DNA of 64,000 bases from Zunongwangia sp. ESRF-bin46 (GTDB taxonomy: Bacteria > Bacteroidota > Bacteroidia > Flavobacteriales > Flavobacteriaceae), in contig NTLF01000017.1 in the NCBI GenBank assembly GCA_002631855.1, positions 558,001 to 622,000 on the forward strand, given 5' to 3'. This document shows positions 52,358 through 63,414 of the stretch, one piece after another; positions within the stretch are counted from its first letter, which is position 1; every line of letters begins with the position of its first letter. Position numbers and translations under genes: made by a program. The notes under the pieces were generated by a model. The model worked only from the letters and a program-made list of their open reading frames with translations. It ran no database searches and had not been told where the DNA came from.

Positions 52358-53983
52358 ATGATTAAAAATATTCTCCCTTACGTTTTTCTTTTTATAGGAA
52401 TCACCTCTTTTGCACAAGAATTTACTCGTCAAGATACTTTACGCGGAAGCATCACTCCAGAACGTGCCTGGTGGGATTTACAGCATTACGACTTACAAGT
52501 TGAAGTATTCCCTTCGGAAAAAACCATTAAAGGAACCAACACGGTTACCTATACAGTTTTAAAGAAAAATGATGTGATGCAAATTGATTTGCAATCACCT
52601 ATGAAGCTTGAAAAGGCTGTTCAAAATAAAAAGGAATTAAAAATTACTTCAGAAGGAAATGCCCATTTTATTAACCTTACAAAAGATCAAAAAAAAGGAA
52701 AAGAATATAAAGTAACGCTTCATTTTTCCGGGAAACCACAAGCGGCCAAAAACGCACCTTGGGATGGCGGTTTTTCTTGGAAAGAAGATAAAAACGGTAA
52801 ACCTTTTATTGCTACTTCAAATCAAGGTATTGGTGCCAGTATTTGGTGGCCTAACAAGGACCATGCCTACGATGAACCCGATAGCGGAGTTGATATGGCT
52901 ATTACCGCTCCTTCAAGTTTAGTAGCCGTTGGTAACGGAAGACTTCAGAAAACAGATGATAATGACGCTACAAAAACGTGGCATTGGAAAGTGGTAAACC
53001 CTATTAATAACTATGGAATAAACATCAATATTGGGGATTACGTTAATTTTTCAGAAGAATATAAAGGTGAGAAAGGATTGCTCGATATGGATTATTGGGT
53101 ATTGAGTTATAATTTGGAAAAAGCCAAAGAGCAATTTAAACAAGCGCCAAAAATGATGGAAGCTTTTGAACATTGGTTTGGCCCCTACCCTTTTTACGAA
53201 GACAGTTTTAAACTGGTTGAAGTACCGTATTTAGGAATGGAACACCAAAGCAGCGTTACCTACGGAAACAAGTATAAAAATGGATATTTAGGTCGTGATT
53301 TAAGCGGTTCTGGTTGGGGAATGAAGTTTGATTTCATCATTATTCATGAAGCCGGTCACGAGTGGTTCGCTAATAATATTACAAATATTGATGTGGCCGA
53401 TATGTGGATTCACGAAGGCTTTACCAATTATTCTGAAAGTTTATACGTTGATTATCACTTTGGGAAAGAAGCCGCTTCAGAATATGTGGTTGGGCTTCGC
53501 AGAAGTATACGTAATGATCGTCCCATTATTGGCACGTACAATGTACAGCATGAAGGAAGCAGTGACATGTACAACAAAGGCGGAAACATTCTACATACAC
53601 TTCACCAATTGGTTGAAGACGATAAGAAATGGCGTGAGATATTACGAGGCTTAAACAAAGAGTTTTATCATCAGACTGTTTCTTCAAAACAAGTGGAAGA
53701 ATATATTAGTGAAAAAAGTGGTATTGACCTTACCGAATTTTGGAACCAATATTTACGTACCGTAAAAATCCCAAAAGTGGAATATAAAATTGATGGTAAA
53801 AATCTTCAATTTCGTTATGTAAATATTATAGAGAATTTCGATATGCCTGTTATTGTAATTGTTAATGGAAATGAAGAATGGATTTTCCCTACTTCGGAAT
53901 GGAAGACAAAAGAGTTTTCTGAGGCTATTGAGTCAGCTTCAATTAAAAAAGACTTTTACGTAGAAAGTAAACAAGTAAATTAA
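52358..53983 (+). CDS. secreted M1 family metallopeptidase
   Basis: This M1 (gluzincin) aminopeptidase-type protein has a signal peptide (MIKNILPYVFLFIGITSFAQ), an N-terminal beta domain, and a thermolysin-like domain with the zinc motif HEAGHEWFANN and the third ligand Glu in WIHEGFTNYSE, 19 residues on. The substrate loop reads YLGMEHQSS in place of the GAMEN motif. At 541 residues it lacks the long C-terminal helical domain of 800-residue M1 aminopeptidases. The frame runs 22 codons upstream into the M28 gene, but ATG 52358 with its clean signal is chosen. Next gene overlaps its stop by one base. Confidence 0.9.
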   Translation: MIKNILPYVFLFIGITSFAQEFTRQDTLRGSITPERAWWDLQHYDLQVEVFPSEKTIKGTNTVTYTVLKKNDVMQIDLQSPMKLEKAVQNKKELKITSEGNAHFINLTKDQKKGKEYKVTLHFSGKPQAAKNAPWDGGFSWKEDKNGKPFIATSNQGIGASIWWPNKDHAYDEPDSGVDMAITAPSSLVAVGNGRLQKTDDNDATKTWHWKVVNPINNYGININIGDYVNFSEEYKGEKGLLDMDYWVLSYNLEKAKEQFKQAPKMMEAFEHWFGPYPFYEDSFKLVEVPYLGMEHQSSVTYGNKYKNGYLGRDLSGSGWGMKFDFIIIHEAGHEWFANNITNIDVADMWIHEGFTNYSESLYVDYHFGKEAASEYVVGLRRSIRNDRPIIGTYNVQHEGSSDMYNKGGNILHTLHQLVEDDKKWREILRGLNKEFYHQTVSSKQVEEYISEKSGIDLTEFWNQYLRTVKIPKVEYKIDGKNLQFRYVNIIENFDMPVIVIVNGNEEWIFPTSEWKTKEFSEAIESASIKKDFYVESKQVN

Positions 53984-54555
53984 TGGTGGAGCGGCCTGAA
54001 CTATACTTTCCGAGAGATGTAGGGTGGCGTGAATGGCTAGACGCTAATCATAAAAAATATCCGCAAGGAGTTTATTTAATATTTCATAAAGTGGAATTAA
54101 ACATTCCTTCCATGCGTTGGGAGGAAGCTGTAAAAGTAGCGCTATGTTACGGTTGGATTGATAGTACGGTGAAAAGTTTGGGCAATGGGAAAAGACGACA
54201 GTATTTTTGTCCGCGAAATCCAAAAAGTACGTGGAGCGCCCTTAATAAAAAGTACATTTCAGAATTAGAAAAAGAAGGCTTAATCCATAAAAGTGGCTGG
54301 AATTCTATTGAAACTGCCAAAGAAAATGGAAAGTGGAGCGAAATGGATCACGTTGAAAATTTAATCGTTCCAAACGATTTACAAGAAGCATTCAAAGCAA
54401 ACCCACAAGCATTTGAAAACTATCAAAATTTTGCACCAAGCTATCGTAAAAGTTATTTAAGTTGGCTACATATTGCCAAACGAGAAGCTACCAGAGAAAA
54501 GCGTATTCAAGAAATTATTAGTCTTTGTAAAAATAATATGAAATCTCGTTCATGA
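53983..54555 (+). CDS. YdeI/OmpD-associated family protein
   Basis: The 190-residue protein matches the OmdA/YdeI family: the core reads FPRDVGWREWLDANHKKYPQ, then WEEAVKVALCYGWIDSTVKS and FCPRNPKSTWSALNKKYISELEKEG, with a C-terminal helical part containing SYLSWLHIAKREATREKRI. Family members are linked to polymyxin/outer-membrane stress in enterics and to bacteriocin protection, without a known reaction. No signal peptide. ATG 53983 overlaps the M1 stop codon by one base, so it is likely co-translated with the peptidase. It is convergent with the TlpA-like gene. Confidence 0.88.
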   Translation: MVERPELYFPRDVGWREWLDANHKKYPQGVYLIFHKVELNIPSMRWEEAVKVALCYGWIDSTVKSLGNGKRRQYFCPRNPKSTWSALNKKYISELEKEGLIHKSGWNSIETAKENGKWSEMDHVENLIVPNDLQEAFKANPQAFENYQNFAPSYRKSYLSWLHIAKREATREKRIQEIISLCKNNMKSRS

Positions 54556-54558
54556 TTT

Positions 54559-55770
54559 TTATTCGTTCGCTAACATTTCAGTAAAACCTTCAAACTCTTT
54601 TTTAAATTCTTCATATTTTTCACCTGTTGCAGGCCCTGAAAATCCAGTATGAATTTTACGAACAGTACCAGTCTTATCTATAAAAATAGTTGTTGGGTAT
54701 GACAATACATGATTTAGCATAGGCAACTTTTCATTAGCTTGTTGCTTACTACTACTTCCATATTGAGCCAATAAAATAGGATATGGAACACCTACAGCTT
54801 TTTGTAACTTAGAAATAGCTTGTACCGCCTTTTCTTTAGACGGTGCATATTCAAAAGCTAAGGAAACAAATTCTACATTTTCAGGTTTATTTTTGTAGTA
54901 ATTTGAAAAGTATTTGGTTTCGTCCAGACAATTGGGGCACCAAGTTCCCATTAATTGAACAATGACAACTTTATTCTGAAACTTTTCATCCTTTAAAGAA
55001 ATAGTATCCCCTTTTACATTGGGAAAAGAAAAAGCGAGAGAATCATATCCTTTTTTCAAGAAAGTAAGGGAATCTGCCTTCGGGAGTTCATACTTTTCAT
55101 TTCGCTTAGCAGTAAAGGACTCTTTCCAATGGTTTCCGCTATAAAACAAACCATTTAATACACTATCATTTTCGGTTACTTTAGCTTCAAATAGAAAAGC
55201 GTGAGCACCATCAAAAGTGGAAAGTTTTAGAGAATCGTTTTCAATAACCCCTTCTAAATAGCGATAATCGCCCGTTGTGGTCAAAAAAGTTCCAGTTACC
55301 ATATTTCCCTTTTGTTCAAAAACACCTTTTGCTACATACCGCTCGTTTTGATTGTTGGGGCTAAAAACCGTTTCCCAAGTTCCGGCAACAATGGTATTAG
55401 GGGCTGCACTTACTTTAAAGCGTGCTTGGCGGCCACTCGTCATTACAATGGGCACTTCTCTATCTAGACTAGGCTTTAAAAAACTTCCTTTAATTTTATC
55501 TTTAGTAAAAGTCCCTTTAATAACCCCTTCAAAAATAGGGTGAGAAATAATGATAGAATCGCCATTAAAAGTAACATCATCAACCTCAATACGTTCTTCA
55601 GCATTAGTAATTATAAATGTACTATCTTCCTCATATTCAAGTAAAAAAGGAAGTTCTTTTTCGTCGTTTAATTCCAATACAGCACGCCAATGACCCGGCT
55701 CTAACTGTTTTGATTCTTTTGCACAAGAAACTAAAACAACTGAAACTAGAACAAAGAGAAAATATTTCAT
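54559..55770 (-). CDS. TlpA-like thioredoxin-fold lipoprotein
   Basis: The 403-residue protein has a lipoprotein signal (MKYFLFVLVSVVLVSC, Cys16), an N-terminal beta-rich region of about 230 residues with no recognised family, and a C-terminal thioredoxin-like domain (about 250-400) with a full redox motif WCPNC in LMGTWCPNCLDE and the family cis-Pro segment SYPTTIFIDKTG. It is expected to act as a periplasmic or outer-surface thiol oxidoreductase, perhaps as TlpA/ResA-type reductant for cytochrome or secreted proteins. It is the only one of three thioredoxin-fold proteins here with both cysteines. It is divergent from pheT. Confidence 0.88.
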   Translation of the reverse strand: MKYFLFVLVSVVLVSCAKESKQLEPGHWRAVLELNDEKELPFLLEYEEDSTFIITNAEERIEVDDVTFNGDSIIISHPIFEGVIKGTFTKDKIKGSFLKPSLDREVPIVMTSGRQARFKVSAAPNTIVAGTWETVFSPNNQNERYVAKGVFEQKGNMVTGTFLTTTGDYRYLEGVIENDSLKLSTFDGAHAFLFEAKVTENDSVLNGLFYSGNHWKESFTAKRNEKYELPKADSLTFLKKGYDSLAFSFPNVKGDTISLKDEKFQNKVVIVQLMGTWCPNCLDETKYFSNYYKNKPENVEFVSLAFEYAPSKEKAVQAISKLQKAVGVPYPILLAQYGSSSKQQANEKLPMLNHVLSYPTTIFIDKTGTVRKIHTGFSGPATGEKYEEFKKEFEGFTEMLANE

Positions 55771-55804
55771 AATTCAATTTTTAAAATCTTTATACCGAAA
55801 GTAT

Positions 55805-55812
55805 CAAAATTA
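55805..55812 (-). promoter_or_regulatory. -7 element for the TlpA-like lipoprotein gene
   Basis: On the minus strand TAATTTTG matches TAnnTTTG, 34 bases upstream of the ATG at 55770. Confidence 0.45.
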
Positions 55813-55835
55813 CTTACAAAAAACGAGGTAAATGC

Positions 55836-55843
55836 TATCTTTG
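55836..55843 (+). promoter_or_regulatory. pheT -7 element
   Basis: TATCTTTG matches TAnnTTTG and ends 23 bases before the pheT ATG. It shows that pheT has its own promoter here. Confidence 0.6.
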
Positions 55844-55866
55844 CAATTCGTTTAGAATTTTTTGTA

Positions 55867-58293
55867 ATGAAGATATCGTACAATTGGTTAAAACAATTTA
55901 TTAAGCTGGACTGGAGTCCTGAAAAAACAGCAGAACTGCTTACCGATCTTGGTCTAGAAGTAGAGGGTGTAGAGAAGTTTACCTCTGTCCCTGGCGGACT
56001 TGAAGGCATTGTTGTAGGACACGTAACTGAGTGCACAAAACATCCAAATGCAGATCGCTTAAATTTAACAAAAGTAGATTTAGGCAACGGTGAACCAGTA
56101 CAAATAGTTTGTGGCGCCCCTAATGTTGCTAAAGGTCAAAAAGTGCCGGTAGCTACTGTAGGCACTACTCTTTATGATGCCGAAGGTGAACCTTGGAAAA
56201 TTAAAAAAGGAAAAATTCGTGGTGAGGTAAGCATGGGTATGATTTGCGCCGAAGACGAACTAGGCTTAGGTCAGAGCCACGATGGCATTATGGTCTTAGA
56301 TAAAAAACTGCAGCCAGGTTCTTTGGTTAGCGACCTTTTTGAAATTGAAAACGATGTGATTTTTGAAATAGGCCTTACCCCTAATCGTGCCGATGCTATG
56401 AGCCATTGGGGTGTAGCACGTGACCTACGAGCTGGGCTGTTACAAGAAAATATTTCATTAGAATTGATAACCCCTTCTACCAGTAGCTTTCACGTTGATA
56501 ACCGAACGTTAAAAATTGATGTAGATGTAAAGGATTTAGATAAAGCCCCACGCTATTGTGGTGTAACAATTAGTGGTTTAAAAGTAGAACAATCCCCTAC
56601 TTGGTTGCAAAATCGATTACAATCTATTGGGCTAACCCCTATCAATAATATTGTTGATATTACTAACTATGTATGCCACGATCTTGGACAGCCATTACAC
56701 GCATTCGATGCTGCAAAAATAAACGGTAGTGAAGTACATGTAAAAACCCTGCCTGCAGGGACCAAGTTTACAACCTTAGATGAAGTAGAACGTGAATTAC
56801 ACGAAGACGATTTAATGATTTGCGATGCTGAAGGCCCTATGTGTATTGCCGGTGTTTTTGGTGGTATAAATAGTGGAGTAACTGAAACGACTACGAGTAT
56901 CTTTTTAGAAAGTGCTTATTTTGATCCGGTAAGCGTTCGGAAAACAGCAAAAAGACATGGTTTAAACACCGATGCTTCTTTCCGTTTTGAAAGAGGTATT
57001 GATCCCAACACCTGTAAATATGCTATGTTACGCGCTGCTCTTTTAATTCAGGAAATTGCAGGAGGTGAGATTACAAGTGAGATTGTAGATATTTATCCTA
57101 AAAAAATTGAAGATCACCAAGTGTATCTCAATTTTGACAATGCAACTAAGTTAATTGGCGAAGAAATTGCGCCAGAAACAATCAAAGAGATTCTTACTTC
57201 TCTTGAAATGAAAATCAATAGTGTTACCGAAAGCGGTATTGGCATGCTTATTCCAGCTTACCGTAATGATGTAACACGCGAAGCCGATGTAATTGAAGAA
57301 ATTTTACGTGTGTATGGCTATAATAACATCAATTTTACTGAAAAGTTAAACGCATCTATAGCAATTACCCAACCAGTAGAAGATTATAAGGTTCAAAATA
57401 AAGTGGGCGATCAGCTTACGGCATTGGGCTTTCATGAAATGATGGCCAATTCGCTTACCAATCCAGACTTTGTAGATTTTTCTGAAACTTTAAAGTCTGA
57501 ATTTAACGTTGAAATGTTAAATCCGTTGAGCAACGATTTATCTGTATTGCGCCAATCTATGTTATTTGGAAATCTTGAAGCACTTGCTTACAATAGCAAT
57601 AGACGGATGCAAAATGTAAAGTTGTTCGAATTTGGAAAAACGTATCATAACTTTTCTGAAGGCAGAATAGAAAACAAGCATTTATCTGTTTTAATCTCTG
57701 GTGATAAAACCGAAGATAATTGGGCGGTGCCAACCAAACAAACTACTTTTTTCTACGGAAAAGGGATTATTCTATCTATTTTAGAAAGACTTGGCATTAA
57801 TGCTATTTCAGAAAAAGACACTAAAAATGATATCTTTTCTGAAGCGATTGCTATTTCAGCAAATAAAAAGACACTTGTTGAGTTTGGAATTTTAAAGAAA
57901 CAACTCGCTAAGAAGTTTGATATAGATGCAGAGGTGTTTTATGCAGATTTCAACTGGGACGAAGTTTTAAACGCTATTTCAAGAAAAGGATTTCATGTAA
58001 AACCAATTCCAAAGTATCCGCAAGTAAAACGTGACTTTGCTTTATTGCTAGACGAGAAAGTTACTTTTAAAGAGCTAAGAGAAGCCGCTACACAAACTGA
58101 AAAGAAGCTATTGAAAGATATGAACCTTTTTGATGTGTACACCGGTAAAAACTTGCCAGAAGGCAAAAAATCTTACGCGGTAAGTTTCACTCTGCAAGAC
58201 GAAAACAAGACACTTACAGATAAACAAATAGACAAAATAATGAAGAAACTTCAGCAACGATTTGAAAAAGACTTTGGGGCTACACTTCGTTAA
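55867..58293 (+). CDS. pheT: phenylalanine-tRNA ligase beta subunit
   Basis: PheT pairs with PheS to charge tRNA-Phe. The 808-residue protein has the expected order: MKISYNWLKQFIKLDWSPEK, an N-terminal tRNA-binding (OB) domain (about 40-150), a B3/B4 editing domain (about 210-390), B5 (about 405-475), the catalytic-like core (about 480-690) and a C-terminal anticodon-binding domain (from about 715, with YPQVKRDFALLLDEKV). Length is normal. pheS is not adjacent, which is common in this phylum. A terminator follows at 58317. Confidence 0.97.
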   Translation: MKISYNWLKQFIKLDWSPEKTAELLTDLGLEVEGVEKFTSVPGGLEGIVVGHVTECTKHPNADRLNLTKVDLGNGEPVQIVCGAPNVAKGQKVPVATVGTTLYDAEGEPWKIKKGKIRGEVSMGMICAEDELGLGQSHDGIMVLDKKLQPGSLVSDLFEIENDVIFEIGLTPNRADAMSHWGVARDLRAGLLQENISLELITPSTSSFHVDNRTLKIDVDVKDLDKAPRYCGVTISGLKVEQSPTWLQNRLQSIGLTPINNIVDITNYVCHDLGQPLHAFDAAKINGSEVHVKTLPAGTKFTTLDEVERELHEDDLMICDAEGPMCIAGVFGGINSGVTETTTSIFLESAYFDPVSVRKTAKRHGLNTDASFRFERGIDPNTCKYAMLRAALLIQEIAGGEITSEIVDIYPKKIEDHQVYLNFDNATKLIGEEIAPETIKEILTSLEMKINSVTESGIGMLIPAYRNDVTREADVIEEILRVYGYNNINFTEKLNASIAITQPVEDYKVQNKVGDQLTALGFHEMMANSLTNPDFVDFSETLKSEFNVEMLNPLSNDLSVLRQSMLFGNLEALAYNSNRRMQNVKLFEFGKTYHNFSEGRIENKHLSVLISGDKTEDNWAVPTKQTTFFYGKGIILSILERLGINAISEKDTKNDIFSEAIAISANKKTLVEFGILKKQLAKKFDIDAEVFYADFNWDEVLNAISRKGFHVKPIPKYPQVKRDFALLLDEKVTFKELREAATQTEKKLLKDMNLFDVYTGKNLPEGKKSYAVSFTLQDENKTLTDKQIDKIMKKLQQRFEKDFGATLR

Positions 58294-58316
58294 AATGTAT
58301 GTTACTAAATAAAAAA

Positions 58317-58340
58317 AGCGGCTATAAAAGCCGCTTTTTT
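58317..58340. terminator. bidirectional terminator after pheT
   Basis: AGCGGCT and AGCCGCT form a stem around ATAAA with seven A before and six T after it, between pheT and the convergent fasciclin gene. Confidence 0.85.
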
Positions 58341-58374
58341 AGAATATTAACTTAACCTCTCATCAATCCAAAAA

Positions 58375-58965
58375 TTATTTTGGTAATACTACTGAGTCTA
58401 TTACGTGTATCACACCATTAGATTGATTAACATTTGCAATAGATACAGTTGCCATACCACCGTTTTCATCTTTCAACATTACTTTTTTTCCTTTCATCAT
58501 AGCAGTTAATTTCCCACCGCTTACTGTTTTAAACGTAGCTGTTCCATTACCTTTTTTAATGGCTTTAACGATATCTGCAGCTTTCATATCACCTGCAACC
58601 ACGTGATAGGTAAGCACTGTTTGCAATTTCTTTTTATTTTCTGGCTTCAATAAAGTAGCGACAGTTCCTTCAGGTAACTTATCAAAAGCTTTATTTGTTG
58701 GGGCGAAAACTGTAAAAGGTCCGTCACCTTGTAATGTTTCAACTAAATCGGCAGCTTTTACAGCAGCTACCAAAGTTGTATGATCTTTTGAGTTCACAGC
58801 GTTTTCAACAATATTTTTAGTAGGGTACATTTCGGCACCACCAACCATTACTGTTTTTTCTTTCATTTTTTTATCTTTCATCATTTTATCTTGTGCAAAT
58901 GATGTGCTAGTACCAGCTATTAAAGCCATAACTAATACTGCAGCTACTGTTTTAAAATTTTTCAT
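58375..58965 (-). CDS. secreted fasciclin domain protein
   Basis: The 196-residue protein has a signal peptide (MKNFKTVAAVLVMALIAGTS to residue 24, SFAQ), a short Lys/Met-rich linker (KMMKDKKMKEKTVMVG) and one FAS1 domain (about 50-195) with the H1 motif GPFTVFAPTNKAFDKLP and the H2 motif NGVIHVIDSVVLPK. Such proteins mediate adhesion or matrix binding. The open frame continues 119 codons upstream to 59322, but that part overlaps the divergent gene and is not signal-like, so ATG 58965 is chosen. The Met/Lys linker is unusual and could bind metal, but this is a guess. Confidence 0.9.
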   Translation of the reverse strand: MKNFKTVAAVLVMALIAGTSTSFAQDKMMKDKKMKEKTVMVGGAEMYPTKNIVENAVNSKDHTTLVAAVKAADLVETLQGDGPFTVFAPTNKAFDKLPEGTVATLLKPENKKKLQTVLTYHVVAGDMKAADIVKAIKKGNGTATFKTVSGGKLTAMMKGKKVMLKDENGGMATVSIANVNQSNGVIHVIDSVVLPK

Positions 58966-59149
58966 AATTGTTATTTTTAGTGTTTGTTTATTTACTAATA
59001 CAAACGAAGAGGCTCTTGCTACGGTTTTAGTTTTACTTGTTTTTGGCTTTACTTTAACATAATTTATAAATCTTAAAAAGTGGTTTTGCAGTGTTAAATA
59101 GTTGTTTTCCTTTTCTTTATCCTTTAATTTTATAAGAAAAGAAATCGGT

Positions 59150-59866
59150 ATGCTTTCAAAAACTAATATTGAACTAAAGTTAGAACAACTTCGGAATAAG
59201 CGAATTCCCGAAGAAGCTATTTTAGATGAAGTAGCGCAGATTTTTTCTGAAAATGATATAAAACGGAACACTATAAAAGAAACGCTTAAAAAAGAAAACT
59301 CTACAAAACACAATAGTTTCAATTTTGATAAATTAGAAAGCTACCGAATTTATCACATATCTGATATTCAAAAATTATGTGTGGACTACCGATTACGGTT
59401 TTTAGATTCCCGTTTTTTTAAAGGAACGATTCCTGAAGAAGCTATTAGTAAAATCCGTCAGCTTGAAAATGAACATGACACATCTCTTAAAAACTTTAAA
59501 ATTATAGCCCCTGCAAAACTTTTAAAACTGGAAAATGCAGACGACCCTCTGCTTTTTGCAGCCATGGGAAATGATTATTTCTATTTAATCCATAAATGGG
59601 GAAATGATTTACATCCGTTACGAAAAGCACTAATGTGGCCATATAAAACAATAGAAAACCTTGTTTTGACTGTCTTTTTTATAAGTTTAGTGCTTACCGC
59701 TATTACCCCTATTCATTTATTTTCAACAGGACCTACTACCCAAGAATACTTATTGCTATTTTTGTTTATGTTTAAGTGGATAGGTGGTATGGTTCTTTTT
59801 TATGGATTTGCAAAAGGAAAGAATTTTAATACCGCTATCTGGAACAGTAAATATTATAACGCATAG
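59150..59866 (+). CDS. membrane protein of unknown function
   Basis: The 238-residue protein starts MLSKTNIELKLEQLRNKRIP at ATG 59150; the frame is open further upstream but without support. Residues 1-165 are soluble and partly helical. Two transmembrane helices follow (about 183-205 and 213-235) and the C-terminus is short, so both termini are likely cytoplasmic. No family was recognised. Its stop is five bases before the DUF2007 gene, and the divergent partner is the fasciclin gene. Confidence 0.75.
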   Translation: MLSKTNIELKLEQLRNKRIPEEAILDEVAQIFSENDIKRNTIKETLKKENSTKHNSFNFDKLESYRIYHISDIQKLCVDYRLRFLDSRFFKGTIPEEAISKIRQLENEHDTSLKNFKIIAPAKLLKLENADDPLLFAAMGNDYFYLIHKWGNDLHPLRKALMWPYKTIENLVLTVFFISLVLTAITPIHLFSTGPTTQEYLLLFLFMFKWIGGMVLFYGFAKGKNFNTAIWNSKYYNA

Positions 59867-59871
59867 AACTT

Positions 59872-60120
59872 ATGAGCGAGAACCCTAAAGAAACCATCAG
59901 AATTTATACCGGTCCAACGATGTTAGCACAAGCTTTAAAATCGAGACTGAACGATATTAACATAGAGCCTATAACCAAAGATGACCACCAAAGTGGTATT
60001 GTTAGTGGTTTTGCTACTGGCGTTCCTGGACAGGTACGGTTGTTTATTAGAAAGGATCAACTTGCCGAAGCACAACCTGTAATCGATCTTTTTTTAAAGG
60101 ATGTAGAAGAGGAAGAGTAA
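59872..60120 (+). CDS. DUF2007 domain protein
   Basis: This 82-residue protein is a DUF2007 member, described as putative prokaryotic signal-transducing proteins with a ferredoxin-like alpha/beta fold: IRIYTGPTMLAQALKSRLND forms the first strand and helix, and VRLFIRKDQLAEAQPVIDLF the second half. No catalytic residues are known. It is probably co-transcribed with the upstream membrane protein. A strong terminator hairpin follows. Confidence 0.85.
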   Translation: MSENPKETIRIYTGPTMLAQALKSRLNDINIEPITKDDHQSGIVSGFATGVPGQVRLFIRKDQLAEAQPVIDLFLKDVEEEE

Positions 60121-60145
60121 AACCTGTTTAATTTCATAAAAAGTA

Positions 60146-60171
60146 AAAACCCCGCTAATTAGCGGGGTTTT
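60146..60171. terminator. bidirectional terminator
   Basis: AAAACCCCGCT and AGCGGGGTTTT form an 11-pair stem with loop AATT, between convergent genes. Confidence 0.9.
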
Positions 60172-60176
60172 ATAGT

Positions 60177-61862
<1,686 letters not shown>

Positions 61863-61920
61863 TTAACGTTTTTATATTCCTTTTAACGTGTGGTTAACAG
61901 TTTACACATACAGGGACTCA

Positions 61921-61928
61921 TACATTTG
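61921..61928 (+). promoter_or_regulatory. -7 element of the redox-dead thioredoxin-fold lipoprotein gene
   Basis: TACATTTG matches TAnnTTTG. It lies inside the longer open frame from 61888 and 22 bases before the TTG at 61951, supporting the TTG as the start. Confidence 0.55.
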
Positions 61929-61950
61929 TTTTAAACCAAATAGTATTTTT

Positions 61951-63351
61951 TTGAAAAAACATTTACTTCTTCTTTTACTAACTCTAGCGATTGTTTCCTG
62001 CAATAACAAGGAAGAAACAACCGATGGAGCTACTTGGCTTGGAGGGGAAATTGTAAACCCAAAAAACGATTACGTTTATATTACTCGTAATAACAAGGTA
62101 TTTGACACGGTAAAACTGGATGGGAATAATTACTTCTCTTATCAATTTGAGAACCCAGAAAAAGGTATTTATTTCTTTAACCACAATGAATATCAAGCTG
62201 TATATATTGAACCTGGGGATAGTATTCTACTTAGGGTAAATACCATCGAGTTTGACGAATCGCTTTCGTTTTCCGGACAAGGAGGTAGTAAAAATAATCT
62301 ATTAATGAGCTTTTTTCTATTAAACGAGCAAGAAGCGCCTTTGCTTGCCAGATACAACCAACTGCCACCGATAGCGTTTGAAGCCAAATTGGATTCATTA
62401 AAGAATGAATGGGAATCAGTATATGAATCGTTTTTAGAAAAAAACAATACTTCAAAAACGTTCAGAAAAGTTGCAAAGTCAAATATTGACTACATTTATA
62501 ACATGCGCAAAGAGCTCTATACTTCAGCGCACGCAAACAACAGCTCTTTTAACAAAGAAAACTTTCCAAAAGACTTTTACGACTACCGAGAAAATATAAA
62601 TTTTGGGGATGAGCTACTACGAACATACTACCCGTATTACCGTTTTTTAAATTTTTATTTAGACAATGTAGCCCATAACAAAAAGGATGGTGAAGGGACT
62701 TTTAATCGATTCTCATTTGCTCATAACTATGCTAAGATTAATGCAATAGATAGCATTATTACAAATGATTCACTCAAAAATGACCTTTTAAAATATAATG
62801 TTAGGCGCTATTTATTAAATGCTAAAAATGCTGAAGAAGAACAGAGAATAGTCGCTCTTTTTGATGAACTCAGTACTAATGAAAGCCATAAAAAAAGAAT
62901 AGGAAAACTGGCAGAAGCTACTATGCAGTTAACATCAGATAATAAAATTCCTGACTTGCCATTGGTCACAACGGACAATACGGTAGTAGATTTGCTTAGC
63001 ACCATAAATAAGAAATCGGTAATTTACTTTTGGTCTATGAAGTCGGTTCAACATTATAAAAGCATACACATAAAAGTAGCAGAGCTTAAATCTAAGTATC
63101 CAGAATATGATTATATAGGGATCAATACAGATACACATTATAAAAAATGGCTAAACATTGTAAAAAGATTGGGTTACAACCTTAACAATGAGTATCAATT
63201 TGATAATATTGAAGTAGCTGAAAAAAAACTAGTCCTAACCTCTGTCCATAAGGCTTTAATTGTGGATAAAGATGGGGTTATAATAGAAGGAAACACCAAC
63301 CTCCTTAGCCCAGAAATTGAACAACAATTATTAGGGTATATTAATAAATAA
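61951..63351 (+). CDS. thioredoxin-fold lipoprotein without redox cysteines
   Basis: From TTG 61951 the protein opens with a classical lipoprotein signal (LKKHLLLLLLTLAIVSC), then about 290 residues resembling the N-terminal part of Bacteroidetes thiol-disulfide proteins (TWLGGEIVNPKNDYVYITRN, YIEPGDSILLRVNT), then a thioredoxin-like C-terminal domain (about 310-466). The redox motif region reads FWSMKSVQHYK with no cysteine, and the only Cys in the mature protein is the lipidated one. It is therefore a binding or structural relative of TlpA-type proteins. The upstream open frame from 61888 overlaps the promoter and is rejected. Confidence 0.82.
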   Translation: MKKHLLLLLLTLAIVSCNNKEETTDGATWLGGEIVNPKNDYVYITRNNKVFDTVKLDGNNYFSYQFENPEKGIYFFNHNEYQAVYIEPGDSILLRVNTIEFDESLSFSGQGGSKNNLLMSFFLLNEQEAPLLARYNQLPPIAFEAKLDSLKNEWESVYESFLEKNNTSKTFRKVAKSNIDYIYNMRKELYTSAHANNSSFNKENFPKDFYDYRENINFGDELLRTYYPYYRFLNFYLDNVAHNKKDGEGTFNRFSFAHNYAKINAIDSIITNDSLKNDLLKYNVRRYLLNAKNAEEEQRIVALFDELSTNESHKKRIGKLAEATMQLTSDNKIPDLPLVTTDNTVVDLLSTINKKSVIYFWSMKSVQHYKSIHIKVAELKSKYPEYDYIGINTDTHYKKWLNIVKRLGYNLNNEYQFDNIEVAEKKLVLTSVHKALIVDKDGVIIEGNTNLLSPEIEQQLLGYINK

Positions 63352-63377
63352 AGCCTTTCACATCTCTGCAAAAGGCT
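63352..63377. terminator. weak bidirectional hairpin
   Basis: AGCCTTT and AAAGGCT pair around a 12-base loop, between convergent genes. Short stem and modest T-runs make this the weakest terminator call. Confidence 0.5.
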
Positions 63378-63414
63378 CTTTATTCTTTCTGAAATTTTAT
63401 TAAGTAAGTTTATC

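Noticed and set aside
58966-59322. N-terminal extension of the fasciclin protein
   Set aside because: The extension overlaps the divergent gene, is rich in rare-looking Phe/Ser/Lys runs and would bury a clean signal peptide; ATG 58965 is better.
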